Positions 1 through 9,302 are shown, numbered from the stretch's first letter. The stretch is DNA of 64,000 nucleotides from JBCBKL01 sp963922565 (GCA_963922565.1 CAWUIQ010000016.1:12965-76964); one strand, 5' to 3'. Translations and numbers: made by a program. Notes: generated by a model not told the origin, from the sequence alone.

Positions 1-473
1 CCCTCGCAGGCTGGTGCTCTGCAGCGATGATCGTCGCAGCGGTCGCCATCACCTGCCAAATGATTTTCGTGCGCTTCGTGCTGAACCAATCCACGGTCTG
101 GCAAACCGAAGCGGTCGTGTATCTGGCGATTGGCGCGACGTTGATTGGCCTGCCTTACGTCCAGCGACTTCGCGGCCACGTGAATGTCGAGCTGATCCCA
201 CTCTCGCTCTCGTCTGAAGCGCGCTACTACATGTACCTGGTCACCATGTCGCTCTCCATCGCGATTGTGGCTGTCATCCTCTTCTATGGCTACGAACACT
301 GGCATCTGGCCTATGACCGCAATTGGAAGTCAGACACGGTTTGGGGTGTCCGCCTTTGGATCCCGTACCTTTCCATCCCCGTGGGCTTTGGCCTTTTTCT
401 CCTGCAACTCATTGCTGATCTGGTCGCGGTCATTCTCAAGATTGATGCACCATTTGGCCTGGAGGACGACTGA
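1..473 (+). CDS. TRAP transporter small permease (DctQ type), 5' end outside window
   Basis: Small membrane subunit of a tripartite ATP-independent periplasmic (TRAP) transporter. The reading frame is open from base 3, before the first visible ATG at 27, so the gene very likely begins upstream of the window. The visible part holds hydrophobic helices, including a segment near the start and a strongly hydrophobic one at about residues 70-90 counted from base 27, as in DctQ proteins. Its stop codon overlaps the start of the large permease gene by one base, so the two are translationally coupled. The matA and matB genes downstream suggest malonate, or a close C3 dicarboxylate, as substrate (inferred from context). 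The periplasmic binding subunit must lie upstream and is not seen. Confidence 0.85.
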   Translation, partial: LAGWCSAAMIVAAVAITCQMIFVRFVLNQSTVWQTEAVVYLAIGATLIGLPYVQRLRGHVNVELIPLSLSSEARYYMYLVTMSLSIAIVAVILFYGYEHWHLAYDRNWKSDTVWGVRLWIPYLSIPVGFGLFLLQLIADLVAVILKIDAPFGLEDD

Positions 474-1789
474 TGGACCCCATTCTGCTTGGCGCCGTTG
501 TCGCAGTTGCGACGATCCTGGTTCTCTTCTCGGGCGTGTCTGTCGCGCTTGGTCTGCTGATCGTCTCCACGGGCTTCCTGTTGATCTTCGACGGCCTTCG
601 CTCGCTTGAACTGATCCCGGAAATCCTGTTCGGCAAGCTCGACAATTTCGCGCTTCTGTCTATTCCGATGTTCATCATCATGGGGGCTTCGATCGCGTCT
701 ACCCGAGCGGGCGCCGACCTCTATGAAGCGCTGGAACGCTGGCTCACGAAAGTACCGGGTGGGCTTGTGGTCTCGAACCTCGGTGCCTGTGCGCTCTTCG
801 CGGCAATGTCAGGCTCCAGCCCGGCAACCTGCGCGGCGATTGGCAAGATGGGCATCCCGGAAATGCGCAAACGTGGCTATCCGGACGGCGTGGCCGCAGG
901 GTCGATCGCCGCGGGCGGCACGTTGGGTATTCTGATCCCGCCCTCTGTGACGATGATCGTGTACGGCATCGCGACCGAGACCTCGATCGGTAGGCTCTTC
1001 TTGGCGGGTGTGATCCCGGGCCTGATGCTCGTCGGCCTTTTCATGGTCTGGTCGCTTTATTCGACATGGCGGTCAGGCGACCGAGCGCTGCTGAGCGCCG
1101 GCAACTACACGTGGAAACAGAAGATCGAAATTCTTCCCCGGGTTCTGCCCTTCCTTGGGATCATCGTGGGTGTGCTCTATGCCATGTACGGCGGCATCGC
1201 GACACCTTCGGAAACGGCTGCTGTCGGTGCTTTGCTGTGCCTGCTGATCGCGATGGTGATCTACAAGCTCTGGAACCCCGGCGATCTGTGGGTCGTGCTG
1301 CGCGACAGCACAAAGGAAAGCGTGATGATCATGTTCATCATCGCGGCGGCGGGTGTCTTTTCCTACATGCTGTCCAGTCTCTTCATCACCCAGGCCATTG
1401 CAGAGTGGATTGGCACGCTGGATGTCAACCGCTGGGTCCTGATGACATTCGTCATGCTGTTCCTGCTCGTTGCCGGCTTTTTCCTGCCGCCAGTTGCGGT
1501 CATCCTGATGGCAGCGCCGATCCTGCTGCCGATCATCACGACGGCTGGTTTTGATCCCATCTGGTTTGCCGTGGTGCTTACGATCAACATGGAAATCGGG
1601 CTGATCTCGCCGCCAGTTGGCCTGAACCTCTACGTGATCAACGGGATCGCACCAGACATCTCCCTGAAAACCATCCTTAAGGGATCCCTGCCCTTTGTCG
1701 CCTGCATGGTCATCGCGATCGTTGTGCTTTGTTTCTTCCCCGGTCTGGCGACCTGGTTGCCCAACGTCGTTATGGGAGCCGCGGTATGA
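473..1789 (+). CDS. TRAP transporter large permease (DctM type), probable malonate uptake
   Basis: 438-residue integral membrane protein with about a dozen hydrophobic segments. It has typical DctM stretches such as GSSPATCAAIGKMGIPEM (about residues 110-127) and a C-terminal block NMEIGLISPPVGLN. The length is normal for the family. It is the channel-forming subunit that imports substrate using the sodium gradient. It starts on the last base of the small-permease stop codon and ends in an ATGA overlap with matA, so transporter and malonyl-CoA enzymes form one operon. Known malonate TRAP systems (MatPQM in rhizobia) have this neighbourhood. The substrate assignment is inference from context. 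Confidence 0.9.
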   Translation: MDPILLGAVVAVATILVLFSGVSVALGLLIVSTGFLLIFDGLRSLELIPEILFGKLDNFALLSIPMFIIMGASIASTRAGADLYEALERWLTKVPGGLVVSNLGACALFAAMSGSSPATCAAIGKMGIPEMRKRGYPDGVAAGSIAAGGTLGILIPPSVTMIVYGIATETSIGRLFLAGVIPGLMLVGLFMVWSLYSTWRSGDRALLSAGNYTWKQKIEILPRVLPFLGIIVGVLYAMYGGIATPSETAAVGALLCLLIAMVIYKLWNPGDLWVVLRDSTKESVMIMFIIAAAGVFSYMLSSLFITQAIAEWIGTLDVNRWVLMTFVMLFLLVAGFFLPPVAVILMAAPILLPIITTAGFDPIWFAVVLTINMEIGLISPPVGLNLYVINGIAPDISLKTILKGSLPFVACMVIAIVVLCFFPGLATWLPNVVMGAAV

Positions 1790-3021
1790 GCTATCTTGGT
1801 GATCTTTTGTCGACCGTGTTCGAGCGCCGCTACCGCAAAGCGCTCTCGGAGAAGGCGGAGGAACGAGGCACCGCGGAATTGTGCGATGCGCTGCTCAGCA
1901 GCCACGGCGATGTTTCCGGCGTGGCGCTGGCCCGGAGCCTGCTGGACCGCTACGCCGATATGTCGGCGGAGGAGAAACTTGGCTTTTTCGAGTATCTGGC
2001 CACGGATCTAGAGATTGCGCCGGAAGCCGTCCGGGAGGCCCTTGACGCTTACTGCCTAGACAAGAACCGCCAAACCTACAGCACCTTCGCATCTGCTTGC
2101 GAGCCGAGACGGCAAGAACTGACGCGACGCCTGAACCAGGTTCCCGGCGCGACAGGCGAGCTTGTGAGCATGAGGAAGGAATTGCTGGGCGTGCTAAAGA
2201 CCCGCCCCGACCTCGAGCCGGTCGATGTCGATTTCAAGCACTTGTTCGCGTCTTGGTTCAACCGCGGTTTCCTGGTGTTGCGACCGATCAATTGGGAAAG
2301 CCCGGCCGATATCCTCGAGAAAATCATCGCCTACGAGGCCGTTCATGCAATCTACAGCTGGGACGACTTGCGACGGCGCCTGAAACCGGATGACCGTCGC
2401 TGCTTTGGATTTTTCCATCCCGCGATGGCAGACGAGCCGCTGATTTTCGTCGAGGTTGCCCTGACCCAAGGCATCCCCAATTCGGTGCAGGCGCTGCTGG
2501 CGGACGATCGGGTGTCCCATGCCGCAGAGGATGCAGATACCGCAGTCTTCTACTCCATCTCCAACTGCCAGGCCGGCCTCGCCGGGATTTCCTTTGGCAA
2601 TTCCCTCATCAAGCAGGTGGTGGCCGATCTGTCACACGAACTGCCGGGGCTGAACACTTTCGTGACGCTGTCTCCAATTCCCGGTCTGAACAGGTGGGTT
2701 GGGCAGTCGGGCAAAGACTTTCAGGCGGTCAACACGCAGGCAATGGCTGCCCACTATCTGCTGGAAGCAAAACGCGCTGACGGCATGCCCTACGATCCGG
2801 TGGCACGGTTCCACCTGGGCAATGGCGCACTCGTTCATGCGGTACATGCCGAAGCGGACATCTCTGAAAACGGTCGCAAACAGTCAAACGGCGCAATGGT
2901 CAACTATCTCTACGATCTGTCCCAGATTTCACAGAACCACGAGGGCTTCGTTGGCGAACAGACAATTGCCGCCTCGGATGCCGTCAGGACGCTGAGCGCC
3001 TCCGTCGCCGCCCAAGCCTAG
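1786..3021 (+). CDS. matA: malonyl-CoA decarboxylase
   Basis: Converts malonyl-CoA to acetyl-CoA and CO2. The 411-residue product aligns by eye with the MCD family. It has an N-terminal helical region, then the C-terminal acetyltransferase-like domain with YSISNCQAGLAGISFG (about residue 255, matching the family's catalytic Ser region) and FHLGNGA (about residue 341, matching the family's catalytic His region). I chose the ATG at 1786 because it overlaps the dctM stop in an ATGA junction; a longer frame reaching back to 1729 would run inside dctM. It is followed after 9 bases by matB. Together with the transporter it forms a complete route from external malonate to acetyl-CoA. Confidence 0.93.
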   Translation: MSYLGDLLSTVFERRYRKALSEKAEERGTAELCDALLSSHGDVSGVALARSLLDRYADMSAEEKLGFFEYLATDLEIAPEAVREALDAYCLDKNRQTYSTFASACEPRRQELTRRLNQVPGATGELVSMRKELLGVLKTRPDLEPVDVDFKHLFASWFNRGFLVLRPINWESPADILEKIIAYEAVHAIYSWDDLRRRLKPDDRRCFGFFHPAMADEPLIFVEVALTQGIPNSVQALLADDRVSHAAEDADTAVFYSISNCQAGLAGISFGNSLIKQVVADLSHELPGLNTFVTLSPIPGLNRWVGQSGKDFQAVNTQAMAAHYLLEAKRADGMPYDPVARFHLGNGALVHAVHAEADISENGRKQSNGAMVNYLYDLSQISQNHEGFVGEQTIAASDAVRTLSASVAAQA

Positions 3022-3030
3022 GAGAAACCG

Positions 3031-4551
3031 ATGACCAATCCTCTTTATGATACGCTCTTCGGAAGACACGAAGGCAAGTCGACCGTGTTTCTTCAGATGG
3101 CCGATGGAACCACAGTTACGCACGGATCCTTTCTTGAGACAGCGGGACAATTCGCCAATCTGCTTGTTCAGCTTGGCATCAAGCCGGGCGACCGCGTCGC
3201 CGCACAAGTTGAAAAGTCACCCGAAGCCCTCGCTCTTTATGCGGCCTGCATGCGCTCGGGCGCCATCTTCCTGCCGCTGAACACTGCCTATACCGCTGAT
3301 GAGGTCTCGTACTTTTTGGAGAACAGCGGCGCACGCCTTCTGGTCTGCGACGACAGATCCGCCGAGGCACTCCAGCCCATCGCCGATGCCTGCGACGCAA
3401 CGCTCGAAACAATGAATTCGGATGGCAGTGGAAGCTTTGCTCTGCAAGCTCAGGTGATGCCGGTCGCGTTTTCGACCATAGATCGGACCGAAGATGACCT
3501 CGCCGCGCTCCTTTATACCTCGGGAACCACGGGACGATCCAAAGGTGCGATGCTCACACAAGGCAACCTGCTGTCAAACTGCCAGGCACTCACGACCGAG
3601 TGGCGGTTCACATCGGATGACGCTCTGCTGCATGCTTTGCCGATCTTCCACACCCACGGCTTGTTCGTGGCAACAAACACTGCGCTTCTGGCCGGGTGCA
3701 AGGTTCTGTTTATACCAAAATTCAACGTCGACATTATGCTCGACTTGATGCCTCAAGCGACCACGCTCATGGGCGTTCCGACATTCTATACCCGCCTTCT
3801 GTCGGAAGAACGCTTCACGCGCGATGCGACCGAGCACATGCGCTTGTTCGTGTCCGGCTCGGCTCCTCTTTTGGCTGAGACGCATGTCCAGTTCGAAGAG
3901 CGGACCGGTCACCGCATTCTGGAACGCTATGGTATGACAGAAACCAACATGAACACGTCGAACCCGTATGACGGCGAACGTCGGGCGGGCACGGTTGGGT
4001 TCCCCCTCCCCGGCGTCGAGGTCCGGATAACGGACAGCAGTAGTGGGGCCGAACTGCCGCAGGGGCAAATTGGTGAGATCGAAGTGCGCGGTCCGAACGT
4101 GTTCAAAGGGTACTGGCAAATGCCCGAGAAAACGGCAGAGGAGCTTCGCGAGAACGGATTCTTCATCACGGGCGATTTGGGCCAGATCGATGAAGACGGC
4201 TACCTCCACATCGTTGGCCGCAACAAAGACCTTATCATCTCGGGCGGCTACAATATCTATCCCAAAGAGATCGAACTCCTCCTCGACGAAGAAGAGGGCG
4301 TGTTGGAAAGCGCTGTTGTGGGCGTTCCCCATCCGGATTTTGGCGAAACTGTCGTTGGCGTTCTGGTCGCCGAAGATCAAGCCGAGCTTGACCTCGAAGC
4401 GATCAGGGAGCGGATCGGCGCATCGCTGGCGCGCTTCAAGCATCCTCAGCGTCTGATTGTTTTGCCGGAGCTTCCCCGCAACACCATGGGAAAAGTGCAG
4501 AAGAACCTTTTGCGCAAACAGTTCGAAGACCTGTTTCTTCCGGCCGCGTGA
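3031..4551 (+). CDS. matB: malonyl-CoA synthetase (acyl-AMP-forming)
   Basis: ATP-dependent ligase that activates malonate to malonyl-CoA. The 506-residue product is an ANL-superfamily enzyme: phosphate-binding loop YTSGTTGRSKG (about residues 163-173), YGMTETNMN (about residues 304-312), hinge and A8 motif near GRNKDLIISGGYN (about residue 398 onward), and the C-terminal lysine in PRNTMGKVQK (about residue 487). AGGAG lies just upstream of the start. It directly follows matA, and the pairing with matA and a TRAP transporter supports malonate over other carboxylates. The gene converges on crtB across 191 bases in which I see no clear terminator. Confidence 0.93.
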   Translation: MTNPLYDTLFGRHEGKSTVFLQMADGTTVTHGSFLETAGQFANLLVQLGIKPGDRVAAQVEKSPEALALYAACMRSGAIFLPLNTAYTADEVSYFLENSGARLLVCDDRSAEALQPIADACDATLETMNSDGSGSFALQAQVMPVAFSTIDRTEDDLAALLYTSGTTGRSKGAMLTQGNLLSNCQALTTEWRFTSDDALLHALPIFHTHGLFVATNTALLAGCKVLFIPKFNVDIMLDLMPQATTLMGVPTFYTRLLSEERFTRDATEHMRLFVSGSAPLLAETHVQFEERTGHRILERYGMTETNMNTSNPYDGERRAGTVGFPLPGVEVRITDSSSGAELPQGQIGEIEVRGPNVFKGYWQMPEKTAEELRENGFFITGDLGQIDEDGYLHIVGRNKDLIISGGYNIYPKEIELLLDEEEGVLESAVVGVPHPDFGETVVGVLVAEDQAELDLEAIRERIGASLARFKHPQRLIVLPELPRNTMGKVQKNLLRKQFEDLFLPAA

Positions 4552-4742
4552 CGTTAGCTGTTGTCGTGGGTCACAAAACCCGACTTAACCATTCCGTCGC
4601 CATTCCCCGTCCCCGGGTGGCCAGTTCATATCGTTGGACCGCTTGAGAAGGGGCAATTCAACATTCCGAGCTTGAGAATTGTCGCAGAAGTAAGTGGCGC
4701 CGCGATCTGACCACATCGTCCAAGTCATGGTCTTGATAGCCG

Positions 4743-5747
4743 TCATATCACGACGGGTTCACCGCCATGCGTTTGGTCGTTTTGAACAGACTGCCTTGGG
4801 CTCCCAGTTTCTATTTTCGATCGGAGCGGCGCAGGAGTCCAAAGCGTTGATCTGTCTGCAAGAACAGCCGGCCCTTGCTTTCTGGTTTTGACCGCCAGGA
4901 GACAACCGCCGATCAGCGAAAGTTTCCGAATACGGCTGGTCGAAACCCGGTTTGACCAGCCTACCGGCGAAGCGCGGCGCACGCCTCGACCGATATCGCG
5001 ATATACTGCTAACGCGGATGCGATGCCCCATCGGCAATCTTCTGGCAAGACAGCCAACCCACTCCGGGCGGATGCGTAGAAAGGTTCGGCGTGATCCAAA
5101 AGCCGCTTCGCAAGATTTTGACTTTCCGGCAGCGCTCTTGATGTGTGCAGATCCTCGACCGTCAAGCCAGCCTTGTAGAGCCAGTCTTTCGGGAGATAGC
5201 ACCGGCCTGCTTGTGCATCCTCCACGACGTCCCGCGCGATGTTCGTAAGTTGGAAAGCTATCCCCAGGTCGGAAGCATACTTCTGATGCTCCCTGTCTTT
5301 CACCCCCATGATTTGGGCCATCATGACCCCAACGGTCCCCGCCACGTGATAGGCGTATTCGAGAGTGTCTTCGAAACGTAAATACCGTCGCAGACTTGCG
5401 TCCATCTCGTAGCCAGCGAGGTGATCAAAGATGTATTGCGGGTCCAGGTGCTTTTCTCGAACGACGGCTGATAGCGCCATGAATGGCATGCCTTCGGGTT
5501 GCCCGAAGACAGCCCGTTCGGTCTGCAAACGAAGCACACTTACGGCATCACGGACATCGTCGACAGGTCGAATGTCACCGCCGCCACACTGACCATCGAC
5601 AAGATCGTCGCAGTGCCGACACCACGCATAGAGAAGCGTGGTGCAGTCCCGAATGTCCTTCGGCAGCAGTCTGGTAGCTGCTGAGAAGCTTTTCGAGCCA
5701 GTACTGATAGAGTCCTGCGCCGCCTTGAGCAGGCCGTCGTCGATCAC
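4743..5747 (-). CDS. crtB: phytoene synthase
   Basis: Condenses two geranylgeranyl-diphosphate molecules to phytoene, the first committed carotenoid step. Squalene/phytoene synthase family, 334 residues. The two aspartate-rich motifs are clear: DDLVD at residues 47-51 and DVVED at 173-177, the latter inside QLTNIARDVVEDA. I chose a GTG start at 5747 that overlaps the crtI stop (ATGTGA junction) and leaves a normal N-terminus; the frame is open further upstream but only inside crtI. It is the last gene of the crt operon. The final 30 or so residues are polar and not typical of the family. Confidence 0.93.
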   Translation of the reverse strand: MIDDGLLKAAQDSISTGSKSFSAATRLLPKDIRDCTTLLYAWCRHCDDLVDGQCGGGDIRPVDDVRDAVSVLRLQTERAVFGQPEGMPFMALSAVVREKHLDPQYIFDHLAGYEMDASLRRYLRFEDTLEYAYHVAGTVGVMMAQIMGVKDREHQKYASDLGIAFQLTNIARDVVEDAQAGRCYLPKDWLYKAGLTVEDLHTSRALPESQNLAKRLLDHAEPFYASARSGLAVLPEDCRWGIASALAVYRDIGRGVRRASPVGWSNRVSTSRIRKLSLIGGCLLAVKTRKQGPAVLADRSTLWTPAPLRSKIETGSPRQSVQNDQTHGGEPVVI

Positions 5748-7240
5748 ATGACCTCTCCCAACATGAGGCTGGCAGTTGCCTTTGCCGAACCCACAACTCC
5801 CGGAATGCCTGCCCCTGGATGAGTGCCCGCCCCGACCACATAGAGGTTTGGCACAACGTCGTCGCGGTTGTGCGGGCGAAACCAAGCGCTTTGCATCAAG
5901 AGTGGTTCGATCGAAAAGGCGCTGCCGAGATGGGCGTTCAGGTCATCTCGGAAATCGAAAGGCGTCATGTGTCTGACGGTCACAAGGTCATCCATCAGAC
6001 CCGGGATGTACCGGTCTTCCAAGTATCTAAGGATCCGGTCCCGATAAACAGGTCCGACCGCATCCCAATCGATGTCCGCGACACCCAAGTTCGGAACCGG
6101 GGACAAAACGTAATAGGCCGACGAACCTTCGGGCGCCATGCTGTCATCCGTCACGGATGGGGCATGCAGATAGAGCGAGAAATCCTCAGACAATTTGTTG
6201 GACCCAAAAATGTCGGCCAACAACTCGCGATACCGTTCACCAAACAGAACCATGTGATGCTTGAGATCTGGGTGCTTCTTCTTGAGGCCGAAATAGATAA
6301 CGAAGAGTGACATTGAGTAACTCTTCTTCTCCAGAGAGCGCGTCTTTGCCTCGCCTCTTGCAGTTCCCTTCATCAGATCGCGATAGGTATGCATGATGTC
6401 CGCATTTGAAGCGACACTGTCAAAGCTCTCAGCAACGCCGTTCACCAGCACCCCTTTGGCCAGACCATTCTCAATCAGGATCCGTTCAACCGGCGCATTC
6501 AAGCGGATCATGCCGCCGAGCTCTTCAAAGAGTTGCACCATTGCGCGCACCAGCGCCCCGGTCCCGCCCCTGGCAAACCAAATCCGGCCTTTGCGCTCCA
6601 GCGCGTGGATGAGCGCGTAAATCGACGAAGTCGAGAAGGGATTGCCGCCCACGAGCAAGGTGTGAAAGCTGAAAGCCTGCCGCAATTTCGGGTCCTCGAT
6701 GAACTCAGACACCCTCCCATAGACGCTTTTGTGGCTCTGCAAACGCATCAGCGTCGGCGCGACTTTTGCCATGGACCAAAAGCTCTGAAACGGGATGGTC
6801 CCCAGCTTCTCATAGCCTTCGCGGTAGAGCTCCTCGCAATAAGATAGAAGCGTTGAATAGCCGTCGACATCGCGAGGGTTGATCGCGCGGATTTGACGTT
6901 CGATGTCCTCTTGCTCGGCGCAGTAGTCAAAGACCGCGCCATCTTCCCAGCACAACCGATAGAATGGATCGACGGGCACGAGGTCGACATAATCCTCCAT
7001 CCGACGCCCTGAGAGAGCCCAAAGCTGAGCGAGACAGTCCGGGTCGGTGATCACCGTCGGGCCCGCATCAAAGACAAAACCTTGGTCTTCGAAAACATAG
7101 GCACGCCCGCCGGGTTTGTCCCTTGCCTCGAAGAGCACGGTTTGCACGCCGGCGCTTTGCAAGCGGATGGCAAGCGCCAGACCGCCGAAACCCGATCCGA
7201 TCACCGCCGCAGTCTGTTGTTGAGAGACGCGAAAATTCAT
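5744..7240 (-). CDS. crtI: phytoene desaturase (lycopene-forming)
   Basis: FAD-dependent desaturase that converts phytoene to lycopene at the membrane. 498 residues, the usual CrtI length. The N-terminus has the dinucleotide-binding fold GSGFGGLALAIRL (from residue 15) and then GGRAYVFEDQGFVFDAGP. The C-terminus carries the carotenoid-oxidoreductase signature GAGTHPGAGIPGVVGSAKA. The start overlaps the crtY stop (ATGA) and the stop overlaps the crtB GTG, so three pathway enzymes are translationally coupled. Because crtY, crtW and crtZ are present, a four-step desaturase giving lycopene is expected rather than a three-step neurosporene enzyme (inference). Confidence 0.95.
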   Translation of the reverse strand: MNFRVSQQQTAAVIGSGFGGLALAIRLQSAGVQTVLFEARDKPGGRAYVFEDQGFVFDAGPTVITDPDCLAQLWALSGRRMEDYVDLVPVDPFYRLCWEDGAVFDYCAEQEDIERQIRAINPRDVDGYSTLLSYCEELYREGYEKLGTIPFQSFWSMAKVAPTLMRLQSHKSVYGRVSEFIEDPKLRQAFSFHTLLVGGNPFSTSSIYALIHALERKGRIWFARGGTGALVRAMVQLFEELGGMIRLNAPVERILIENGLAKGVLVNGVAESFDSVASNADIMHTYRDLMKGTARGEAKTRSLEKKSYSMSLFVIYFGLKKKHPDLKHHMVLFGERYRELLADIFGSNKLSEDFSLYLHAPSVTDDSMAPEGSSAYYVLSPVPNLGVADIDWDAVGPVYRDRILRYLEDRYIPGLMDDLVTVRHMTPFDFRDDLNAHLGSAFSIEPLLMQSAWFRPHNRDDVVPNLYVVGAGTHPGAGIPGVVGSAKATASLMLGEVM

Positions 7241-8400
7241 GAGAATGCCGTCACTTTACCTTTGGCCGGGATGCACGAGATTGCGCGCCTGATCGGGATG
7301 GGTGGTTTGCCGGACAGGATGCGAAGCACGTCTCCAGGGCTGGTTTGACCTGCGTAGAAACGTTCAATGGTTGCGACCGGGAGCCGATAGAATTTCTCAA
7401 GAACTTCGTGCCGTTGATCAGGCCTGGCACCGCGAAAGAGCATGCGATTCAAGAGACGGTAGAAAGCCTGCCGCTTGGACTGACTGCGACGATAGACATC
7501 CAGCTGCATCGCAATGGCTTGCGTGTCTCCCGGCCAGTTGTCGGCCACGATGTTGGCCACCCGAATGGCATCAGGAAAGGAGTACCCCGTACCCGGATGA
7601 AAGAAACCGGCCGCCATCCCTATACCTGGTGGCGCCTTTCGACGGCTCGACATTGGAAGGTGAGGTTCGGACAACGTCATGGGAAGGACCCCGGCCTCGC
7701 GTTCTTTGACGTCTCTTAAGACCCATCCTTGAGCGGCGGAGTATTCGTGAATGCATTTCTCAATCCCGACGGTGTCCAGATCCGGCGTGTCGGCGAACCT
7801 TGTGTCTTCGATCAGGAGTACGGTTTCTGAAAGCGGCAGCAGATAAATGAAACGAAAGCCATCGATCTGCTCGACTTTGGCATCCATTGTCACCGGAGCA
7901 TCAATGCCATGAGGACGCTCGGTTTCGACTGTGAGACCCAGAAACTTCTGATAGGCCAGTTCGCTATCGGAGCGAGGCGAAAACCCGCGTGCGTCAAGGA
8001 CAAGGGGTGCTGCGATGCTATGACCGTCTCGAAGTCGAACGATCTGTTCGCTCGCCGAAGCAACCTCGGCATCGCATTTGATAACGACGTTTGGAAGGGT
8101 CTCGATTGCCGTTCGCAGACTATCCGAGGTCACTGACAGATATGGTGTCGGAAGTTCCCGCTGATGTCGCCGAAATCGGACGGATTGTCTGTTCCAAGAT
8201 GTTGCAACTGCAGGCCGCAGCCAAGACGCGCCGTCGGGCCCAAGATCGGTCTGATGCAGCGACCAACGCTTTGCACCAAATGGAAGCTCTCGCTTTTCGA
8301 GGATGATGATACGGGGAGGATTGGGCAGCCGGGACATTCGTAGGGCCACAACACCCGAGGAAAGGCCGGCCCCAAGTAGAACGAGATCGTATTCTGACAC
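7237..8400 (-). CDS. crtY: lycopene beta-cyclase
   Basis: Cyclises both ends of lycopene to give beta-carotene. 387 residues, with an N-terminal FAD/NAD(P)-binding stretch LVLLGAGLSSGVVALRM and the CrtY-type block AKRWSLHQTDLG (about residues 44-55). FFHPGTGYSFPDA near residue 267 matches the conserved PxTGYS region of bacterial cyclases. The ATG at 8400 lies 374 bases downstream of the crtZ stop, the only large gap in the crt operon, and that gap holds its own 21-bp-spaced tandem repeat at 8473-8505. The 3' end is coupled to crtI. Confidence 0.92.
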   Translation of the reverse strand: MSEYDLVLLGAGLSSGVVALRMSRLPNPPRIIILEKRELPFGAKRWSLHQTDLGPDGASWLRPAVATSWNRQSVRFRRHQRELPTPYLSVTSDSLRTAIETLPNVVIKCDAEVASASEQIVRLRDGHSIAAPLVLDARGFSPRSDSELAYQKFLGLTVETERPHGIDAPVTMDAKVEQIDGFRFIYLLPLSETVLLIEDTRFADTPDLDTVGIEKCIHEYSAAQGWVLRDVKEREAGVLPMTLSEPHLPMSSRRKAPPGIGMAAGFFHPGTGYSFPDAIRVANIVADNWPGDTQAIAMQLDVYRRSQSKRQAFYRLLNRMLFRGARPDQRHEVLEKFYRLPVATIERFYAGQTSPGDVLRILSGKPPIPIRRAISCIPAKGKVTAFS

Positions 8401-8774
8401 GCGGTTGCCTCTCCGTTGCGGTTTATCACTGCGGAAAGAAAGAGAACCGGGTTAAGGGCTTTCTACGTGGCTTGCACCAATGGCACGCTTTTATGCATGA
8501 ATGGTCATCCCCATCGGTTGCCATATGGAGGAATGAAAAGGCCGGATCTCGGGTGGATTAAGGGACGCCAGCCGACAAGGAGAGCCCCGCCTTCACCCAT
8601 GGCTTGGGACGTTCGCTTGGCGAAAGTCGTTCGGGCTGGAAAGACGGGCCTCAGATTTTTTTCGCGGGGTATGTCTGTCCGGTTTCGAAGCCCAGACGGT
8701 CACTCCGCGATCCCAGGCCGCATGACGCGTGTCCGGTGCTCCGCACCGGGAGGCACCGCGTCCGTTGAGCCAAG
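8401..8774. other. 374-base gap between crtZ and crtY
   Basis: No convincing gene here. The plus-strand frame open through this stretch has no recognisable product. The gap holds the tandem half-sites at 8473-8505. It also holds a short inverted repeat, CCGGTG-CTCCG-CACCGG, at 8733-8749 that lacks a T-run on either strand, so I do not call it a terminator. Its size in an otherwise overlapping operon suggests a second promoter for crtY-crtI-crtB. Confidence 0.6.
8473..8505 (-). promoter_or_regulatory. tandem LytTR-type operator upstream of crtY
   Basis: Read on the minus strand, the distal half-site is ACCATTCATGCA (8494-8505) and the proximal half-site is GCCATTGGTGCA (8473-8484). Their starts are 21 bp apart. 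The distal copy fits the general LytTR nonamer pattern [TA][AC][CA]GTTN[AG][TG] at 8 of 9 positions. The proximal end is 72 bases before the crtY start. The same arrangement is found at four other promoters in this region. Confidence 0.75.
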
Positions 8775-9302
8775 CTATCGGGTTTGTTTGAACTCCGCGC
8801 TCGCTTGCGGCTGGGGAGCCGGCTTGGATCCGAGGTTTTGTCTCAGCTGATCCCGCAACTTTTGTCGCGGTGCCACAAAGAGAAAGCCGAACGAAACTGC
8901 TCCATCCCGATCCTGCACCGCATGATGAAGGTGATGGGCATCATAGATCCGCCGCAAGTATCCGCGCCGTGGTGTGTAGCGGAAGGGCCATCGGTTATGC
9001 ACAAGTCCATCATGGACGCAGTAGTAGATAGCGCCATAGACGCAGAGACCGACCCCAATCCACCACAGGATCGGATGATAAGCTGAGCCCGCCCAGAAGA
9101 GCGCCGTCGCTATCGCGCCAAAGAGAACTGCGTAAAGATCATTGCGCTCAACATGGCCTTCGTTTGGTTCATGATGTGAACGATGCAACCCCCATCCGGG
9201 ACCGTGCATAATGTGTTTATGAATCCAGGCGGCCGCGAATTCCATTCCGACGACGGTTACGAGGATCGTGACAACAGCGAGGAGCGGACTAATGCTGGGC
9301 AT
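8775..9302 (-). CDS. crtZ: beta-carotene hydroxylase
   Basis: Di-iron membrane hydroxylase that adds 3- and 3'-hydroxyl groups to beta-ionone rings. 175 residues, normal for CrtZ. Histidine motifs: HKHIMH (residues 28-33), HRSHHEPN (40-47), and YDAHHLHHA near the C-terminus. There are several hydrophobic helices. I chose the ATG at 9302, giving MPSISPLLAV; a longer frame to 9434 would only read through crtW. The start overlaps the crtW 3' end by 14 bases. With CrtW it can give zeaxanthin, canthaxanthin, adonixanthin and astaxanthin. Confidence 0.93.
   Translation of the reverse strand: MPSISPLLAVVTILVTVVGMEFAAAWIHKHIMHGPGWGLHRSHHEPNEGHVERNDLYAVLFGAIATALFWAGSAYHPILWWIGVGLCVYGAIYYCVHDGLVHNRWPFRYTPRRGYLRRIYDAHHLHHAVQDRDGAVSFGFLFVAPRQKLRDQLRQNLGSKPAPQPQASAEFKQTR

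Noticed and set aside
3574..4443. 289-codon open frame antisense to matB
   Set aside because: It lies wholly within a gene with clear family motifs and has no recognisable protein of its own; typical of high-GC shadow frames.
8733..8749. CCGGTG-CTCCG-CACCGG as a terminator in the crt operon
   Set aside because: Short stem and no T-run on either strand.
8416..8850. Plus-strand frame in the crtZ-crtY gap as a gene
   Set aside because: Low-complexity Arg/Ser/Pro-rich translation, overlaps crtZ, and the gap is better explained by a promoter with the tandem operator.
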